Source: Oscillospiraceae bacterium | Lineage (GTDB): Bacteria; Bacillota; Clostridia; Oscillospirales; Oscillospiraceae | Direction of reading: 5' to 3' | DNA length: 8,105 nt | Assembly: GCA_017480395.1 (NCBI GenBank) | Contig: JAFVAS010000300.1 | Span: 1-8,105 of the forward strand | Shown: positions 4,743-8,105 of the stretch, piece by piece | Position numbering within the stretch: the first letter of the stretch is position 1 | Layout: the number at the start of each line of letters is the position of its first letter | Notes under the pieces: model-generated | Told to the model about the DNA's origin: nothing | Seen by the model: only the letters and a program-made list of their open reading frames with translations | The model's database searches: none | Program-made: the position numbers and the translations under genes

Positions 4743-5882
4743 ATGTATCTGTTGGGCGGAATTTTACATACCATGACCGCAGATCCGGTCGAACCGGGTT
4801 ATGTGGCCTTTGAGGGCGGAACAATCACCGCCGTGGGGCCCATGTCCGCGCTGGAGCTGCCCAAGGGGGCGCAAACGCTGGATGTCACCGGCTGCCACAT
4901 CTACCCCGGCCTGGTGGACGCCCACTGCCACCTGGGCGTGTTCGACGACGGACTGACCGTCGAGGGGGCGGACGGCAACGAGGGCACCGACCCCGTCACC
5001 CCCCAGCTGCGGGGCATCGACTCCGTGGACCCCTTCGACCGCGGCTTCCAGGAGGCCCGGGAGGGGGGCGTCACCACGGTTGTCACCGGACCGGGCAGCG
5101 CCAACGCCATCGGCGGCCAGCTCTGCGCCCTGAAGACGGCGGGACGCCGGGTGGACGACATGATCCTCCGGGCACCGGTGGCCATGAAGTTCGCCCTGGG
5201 TGAGAACCCCAAGCGCTTTTACAGGGCCCGCAGCCAGGCCCCCACCACCCGCATGGGGACGGCGGCGATCATCCGGGAGGCCCTCTTCCGGGCCAGGGCC
5301 TACGCCGAGAAGAAGGATCGGGGGGAGCATCCGGAGTTCGACATGAAGCTGGAGGCGCTGGAGCCGGTGGTGCGGGGTGAGCTGACCGCCCACTTCCACT
5401 CCCACCGCGCCGACGACATCTGCACCGCCATTCGGATCGCCCGTGAGTTCGATCTGGACTATGTCATCATCCACGGCACCGAGGGCCACCGCATCGCCGA
5501 TATTCTGGCGGCGGAGGGGGCCCGGGTGGTCACCGGCCCGGTGCTGGGGGACCGCAGCAAGCCGGAGCTGTCCCACAAGGAGCACAGCAACACCGCCCGG
5601 CTGATGGAGGCGGGGGTGCTGACCGCCGTGTGCACCGATCACCCGGAGAACCCCATCCAGTATCTCCCCCTCTGCGCGGCCATGGCCGCCCGGGAGGGCA
5701 TCGCGCCGGAGCAGGCCATGGCGTCCATCACCCGGGACGCGGCGGTGATCGCCGGCATCGCCGACCGGGTGGGCACGCTGGAGCCGGGTAAGGACGCGGA
5801 TATCGCCGTGTTCCGGGGCCATCCGCTGGAGGTGGCCTCCACCGTGGAGGCGGTGTTCATCGACGGCAACCGGGTGAAGTGA
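4743..5882 (+). CDS. Amidohydrolase-superfamily metal-dependent hydrolase
   Basis: A 379-residue cytoplasmic enzyme with the composite fold of the imidazolonepropionase/dihydroorotase-like branch: an N-terminal beta-sandwich strand (GYVAFEGGTITAVGP), the entry to the barrel YPGLVDAHCHLG with metal ligands H61 and H63, and a C-terminal sandwich return (VGTLEPGKDADIAVFRGHP). Further likely metal or active-site residues are H217/H219 (TAHFHSHRADD), H244 and H249 (IIHGTEGH) and D299 (CTDHPE). K149 (MKFALGENPK) is at a plausible position for a bridging or substrate-binding lysine. Length and motif order are intact. The substrate is not evident: such enzymes cleave cyclic amides or N-acyl amino acids, and no catabolic neighbours help. 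GAGGG at 4731-4735, seven bases before the ATG, sets the start. It appears monocistronic. Confidence 0.88.
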   Translation: MYLLGGILHTMTADPVEPGYVAFEGGTITAVGPMSALELPKGAQTLDVTGCHIYPGLVDAHCHLGVFDDGLTVEGADGNEGTDPVTPQLRGIDSVDPFDRGFQEAREGGVTTVVTGPGSANAIGGQLCALKTAGRRVDDMILRAPVAMKFALGENPKRFYRARSQAPTTRMGTAAIIREALFRARAYAEKKDRGEHPEFDMKLEALEPVVRGELTAHFHSHRADDICTAIRIAREFDLDYVIIHGTEGHRIADILAAEGARVVTGPVLGDRSKPELSHKEHSNTARLMEAGVLTAVCTDHPENPIQYLPLCAAMAAREGIAPEQAMASITRDAAVIAGIADRVGTLEPGKDADIAVFRGHPLEVASTVEAVFIDGNRVK

Positions 5883-5934
5883 CCAAAGAGGGGAGCGCCA
5901 CCGGGAAACGGACAAACTTTTTTCGCTGAAATCG

Positions 5935-5963
5935 TTGACAAATCCCGTGGAACTTGATATGAT
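5935..5963 (+). promoter_or_regulatory. Strong promoter of the rplU-prp-rpmA operon
   Basis: TTGACA (5935-5940) and TATGAT (5958-5963) are 17 bases apart, with TG one base before the -10 box (extended -10). Transcription should start near 5970, giving a leader of about 86 bases before rplU. Confidence 0.85.
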
Positions 5964-5969
5964 ATCAAA

Positions 5970-6050
5970 GCCGCTTTGAACAGGTTCCAAGGGAGTGGTA
6001 TGCCCTCTCCCACCTGCAACAGCGAGCCCGTATTTAAGGAAAGAGGTGCA
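5970..6050 (+). promoter_or_regulatory. L21-type ribosomal protein leader
   Basis: The leader folds into a two-part hairpin: CAGGT (5981-5985) with ACCTG (6012-6016) outside, and GGGAG (5991-5995) with CTCCC (6007-6011) inside, with five unpaired bases (5986-5990) on the 5' side only and a loop containing GGTATGCC. The conserved look of AACAGGTTCC...CACCTGCAACAGCGAGCCCG fits the Firmicute L21 leader family found upstream of rplU. No terminator is visible, so any control is more likely at translation. The assignment comes from memory of the family and should be tested with its covariance model. Confidence 0.6.
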
Positions 6051-6055
6051 AAAGC

Positions 6056-6370
6056 ATGACCGCTATCATTCTGACCGGCGGCAAGCAGTACAAGGTTGCT
6101 GAGGGCGATACCCTCTTCATCGAGAAGCTGCCTGTTGAGGCCGGTGACGCCGTGACCTTCGACCAGGTTCTGGCCGTGATCGACGATGACAAGGCCACCT
6201 TCGGCACTCCCGTCGTGGAGGGCGCCAAGGTTGAGGCCACCGTGGAGAAGAACGGAAAGGGCAAGAAGATCGTCGTCTTCAAGTACAAGCCGAAGTCCGG
6301 CTACAAGCGCAAGCAGGGCCATCGTCAGCCCTACACCAAGGTCACCATCAACAGCATTGTCGTTGGCTGA
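6056..6370 (+). CDS. rplU: 50S ribosomal protein L21
   Basis: A 104-residue basic protein of standard length. It opens MTAIILTGGKQYKVAEGDTL, contains VTFDQVLAVIDDD, and ends with the L21 signature KYKPKSGYKRKQGHRQPYTKVTI. It binds 23S rRNA in the large subunit and assembles with L20. GAGGTG at 6043-6048 lies seven bases before the ATG. It is the first gene of the operon, behind a strong promoter and structured leader. Its stop shares one base with the prp start, so prp translation is probably coupled to it. Confidence 0.96.
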   Translation: MTAIILTGGKQYKVAEGDTLFIEKLPVEAGDAVTFDQVLAVIDDDKATFGTPVVEGAKVEATVEKNGKGKKIVVFKYKPKSGYKRKQGHRQPYTKVTINSIVVG

Positions 6371-6699
6371 TGACTACCGTCAAATTCACGATGGAGGGAA
6401 GCCGCATCACCGGCTTCACCAGTGAGGGTCACAGCGGATATGGCGAAGCGGGGGAGGATATCGTCTGCGCCGCCGTCTCCAGCACCATCGGCCTGGTCGA
6501 GTGCGCCTGCAATACCGTCCTCGGTATCGCCGCCAGCGTCAGGATCGACGAGAAGAAGGCCCGCATCTCCCTCCATCTCCCCGGCGGACTCTCCCCGGAG
6601 GACGAGCACACCTGCCAGACGCTGCTGGCGTCGCTGATGGTGTACATCGTGGAGCTTCAGGAGGAGTACCCTGATTATATTACCGTTATGGAGGTGTAA
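6370..6699 (+). CDS. prp: Ribosomal-processing cysteine protease Prp
   Basis: A 109-residue member of the YsxB/Prp family, always found between rplU and rpmA in bacteria whose L27 has an N-terminal extension. Catalytic residues are visible: His21 in SEGHSGYGEAGEDIVCAAVS and Cys33 in the same stretch. Prp removes the short N-terminal peptide of L27, whose conserved residues would otherwise block the peptidyl-transferase region; the neighbouring L27 has the matching cleavage site. The ATG at 6370 overlaps the rplU stop by one base (TGATG) and has no strong binding site of its own, suggesting translational coupling. The 3' end contains the ribosome binding site for rpmA. Confidence 0.93.
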   Translation: MTTVKFTMEGSRITGFTSEGHSGYGEAGEDIVCAAVSSTIGLVECACNTVLGIAASVRIDEKKARISLHLPGGLSPEDEHTCQTLLASLMVYIVELQEEYPDYITVMEV

Positions 6700-6705
6700 A
6701 GACCT

Positions 6706-6987
6706 ATGAAGATTTCCATTCAGTTCTTCGCCCATAAAAAGGGCGTCGGCTCCACCAAGAATGGCCGTGACTCCAACTCCCAGCGCCTGGGCGTGAAGCG
6801 CGGCGACGGTCAGTTCGTCCTGGCCGGCAACATCCTGGTGCGTCAGCGCGGCACCAAGATCCATCCCGGCACCAACGTGGGCATCGGCAAGGATGACACC
6901 CTGTTTGCCCTGAAGGACGGCCGTGTCAAGTTCGAGAGACTGGGCAAGGACCGCAAGCAGGTCTCCATTGTGGAGATCGCGCAGTAA
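6706..6987 (+). CDS. rpmA: 50S ribosomal protein L27 with cleavable N-terminal extension
   Basis: A 93-residue protein. The first nine residues, MKISIQFFA, form the Firmicute-type extension ending in the Prp cleavage motif FFA. The mature protein would begin HKKGVGSTKNGRDSNSQRLG, whose N-terminus reaches into the peptidyl-transferase centre. The body (GDGQFVLAGNILVRQRGTKIHPGTNVGIGKDDTLFAL) is typical L27. GGAGGTG (6690-6696), within the end of prp, lies nine bases upstream. Third gene of the operon; a terminator follows 14 bases after the stop. Confidence 0.96.
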   Translation: MKISIQFFAHKKGVGSTKNGRDSNSQRLGVKRGDGQFVLAGNILVRQRGTKIHPGTNVGIGKDDTLFALKDGRVKFERLGKDRKQVSIVEIAQ

Positions 6988-7001
6988 TTTCGATTGCTGA
7001 C

Positions 7002-7033
7002 AAAAGCCTCGAACATATCGTTCGAGGCTTTTT
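7002..7033 (+). terminator. Intrinsic terminator between rpmA and obg
   Basis: A perfect 13-pair stem (7002-7014 with 7020-7032) with a five-base loop is followed by little more than the T-run of its own right arm (TTTTTC). It ends about 25 bases before obg, and I see no good promoter between them, so obg is probably expressed by partial read-through. Confidence 0.85.
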
Positions 7034-7057
7034 CCATGAACGAAAGGAGGAGAAGCC

Positions 7058-8105
7058 ATGGCAGCTTCCTTTGTCGATACCGCAAGGATCACCGTCAAGG
7101 CGGGCAACGGGGGCAACGGCGCGGTGGCCTTCCACCGGGAGAAATATGTGGCGGCCGGCGGGCCGGACGGCGGCGACGGCGGCCGGGGCGGCAACGTCGT
7201 GCTGGTGGTGGATGACAATATGTCCACCCTGATGGACTTCCGATATAAACGCAAATACACCGCGCCAAATGGCGTGGACGGCTCCGGCGCCCGCAAGACC
7301 GGCAAGGACGGGGCGGATCTGGTCATCCGCGTCCCCCGGGGTACTGTCATCCGGGACGCGGAGACCGGCGAGATCATCCACGATATGTCCGACGCGGAGC
7401 CCTATGTGCTGGCCCGGGGCGGCCGGGGCGGCTGGGGCAACCAGCATTTTGCCACCCCCACCCGGCAGGTTCCCCGCTTCGCCAAGGCGGGCATGGCCGG
7501 GGAGGCGAGAGAGGTCACCCTGGAGCTGAAGCTGCTGGCCGACGTGGGGCTGGTGGGCTTCCCCAACGTGGGAAAATCCACCCTGCTCAGCGTGGTCTCC
7601 AAGGCCCAGCCCAAGATTGCCAACTACCACTTCACCACCCTGTTTCCCAACCTGGGCGTGGTCTATGTGGACGAGGGGGTCAGCTTCGTCATGGCCGACA
7701 TCCCCGGCATCATCGAGGGGGCCAGCGAGGGGGCCGGACTGGGCCACGACTTCCTGCGCCATATTGACCGGTGCCGCCTGCTGGTGCATCTGGTGGACGT
7801 CTCCGGCAGCGAGGGCCGGGACCCCATCGCCGACTTTGACACCATCAACGAGGAGCTGAAGCGCTATTCCCCGGAGCTGGCCGCCCGGAAGATGATCGTG
7901 TGCGCAAACAAGACCGATATCCTCTATGATCCCCAGCTGCTTGCCGACTTCAAGGCCCATGTGGAGGGCCTGGGGTATCGCTGCTTTGAGCTCTCTGCCG
8001 CCGCCCATGTCGGGGTGCGGGAGCTGGTCAACGCCATCGCCGCCGAGCTGGCCGCGCTGCCTCCGGTCAAGGTCTATGAGGCGGAGTATGTTCCCCGTCC
8101 CCCGA
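7058..8105 (+). CDS. obg: GTPase Obg (CgtA), 3' end outside window
   Basis: The first 349 residues of the essential Obg GTPase, which binds the 50S subunit late in assembly and responds to guanine nucleotide levels including ppGpp. Residues 1 to about 158 are the glycine-rich Obg domain (ITVKAGNGGNGAVAFHREKY, GGPDGGDGGRGGNVVLV, ARGGRGGWGNQHFATPTRQ). The G domain follows: P-loop GFPNVGKST (167-175), switch I region FTTLFPNLGVV, G3 motif DIPG (214-217), G4 motif NKTD (284-287) and G5 SAA (313-315). It is still open at the window's end, so the final part and any C-terminal OCT domain are not seen. The start is set by AAAGGAGG (7043-7050), seven bases upstream. Following rplU-prp-rpmA is the classic gene order. 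Confidence 0.96.
   Translation, partial: MAASFVDTARITVKAGNGGNGAVAFHREKYVAAGGPDGGDGGRGGNVVLVVDDNMSTLMDFRYKRKYTAPNGVDGSGARKTGKDGADLVIRVPRGTVIRDAETGEIIHDMSDAEPYVLARGGRGGWGNQHFATPTRQVPRFAKAGMAGEAREVTLELKLLADVGLVGFPNVGKSTLLSVVSKAQPKIANYHFTTLFPNLGVVYVDEGVSFVMADIPGIIEGASEGAGLGHDFLRHIDRCRLLVHLVDVSGSEGRDPIADFDTINEELKRYSPELAARKMIVCANKTDILYDPQLLADFKAHVEGLGYRCFELSAAAHVGVRELVNAIAAELAALPPVKVYEAEYVPRPP

Noticed and set aside
5883..5925. T-run after the amidohydrolase gene as terminator
   Set aside because: No stable hairpin immediately precedes the T-run; I cannot support a terminator there.
4764..5990. 408-residue minus-strand frame opposite the amidohydrolase
   Set aside because: It is the complementary-strand shadow of a GC-rich gene with clear family motifs on the plus strand, and has low-complexity His/Gly/Ala content.
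7009..7025. LexA-like box in the rpmA-obg gap
   Set aside because: The half-sites are five bases apart instead of four, and they are explained by the terminator stem.
6331..8008. Long minus-strand frames opposite prp, rpmA and obg
   Set aside because: They are shadows of well-identified genes; the frames cross the terminator at 7002-7033 and resemble no family.
1..8105. CRISPR arrays, insertion sequences, phage genes, tRNA or rRNA genes
   Set aside because: I saw no regular spaced repeats, transposase or integrase motifs, or tRNA-like cloverleafs.

Overview
The window is a chromosomal housekeeping region of a GC-rich Firmicute. The signs are the conserved orders infC-rpmI-rplT and rplU-prp-rpmA-obg, a ribosomal protein L27 with an N-terminal extension next to its dedicated protease, strong AGGAGG-type ribosome binding sites and consensus sigma-A promoters. 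The GC-rich codon use and the neighbours (a TmcAL-type gene and a flavoprotein-rubredoxin redox protein of anaerobes) suggest an anaerobic gut-type Clostridia of the Oscillospiraceae (Flavonifractor/Lawsonibacter-like). That taxonomic placement is inference.

Layout. 1-383 is the 3' end of tmcAL, the tRNA(Met) cytidine acetate ligase. 462-1079 is a flavin-reductase/rubredoxin fusion (high-molecular-weight rubredoxin type) with its own promoter. 1080-1500 has no protein gene. It holds a series of hairpins, a perfect consensus promoter and an attenuator leader. 1501-2718 is infC (ATT start), rpmI and rplT, closed by a strong terminator. 2805-3877 on the minus strand is a two-gene unit: a small membrane/coiled-coil protein and a rhomboid-fold membrane protein that appears to lack the catalytic residues and ends in a cysteine-rich tail. 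A divergent promoter pair separates it from a plus-strand multi-spanning membrane protein (4032-4547). 4548-4742 holds what looks like an orphan minus-strand transcription unit: a consensus promoter, about 110 bases of structured RNA and an intrinsic terminator. 4743-5882 is an amidohydrolase. 5883-6055 holds the rplU promoter and an L21-type leader. 6056-6987 is rplU-prp-rpmA, followed by a terminator and then obg, which runs off the window at 8105.

How it works together. Most genes serve ribosome synthesis. IF3, L35 and L20 form one autoregulated unit. Downstream, L21, the Prp protease and L27 form a second unit in which Prp removes the L27 N-terminal peptide, and the ribosome-assembly GTPase Obg follows. 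Both ribosomal operons carry structured leaders, as expected for ribosomal-protein feedback. The accessory genes between the operons are membrane or redox proteins of less certain role.

I did not find a clear new multi-gene system. The most unusual items are the orphan minus-strand RNA unit at 4561-4711, with mutually exclusive helices, the chain of hairpins at 1135-1288, and the degenerate rhomboid with its cysteine-rich tail.
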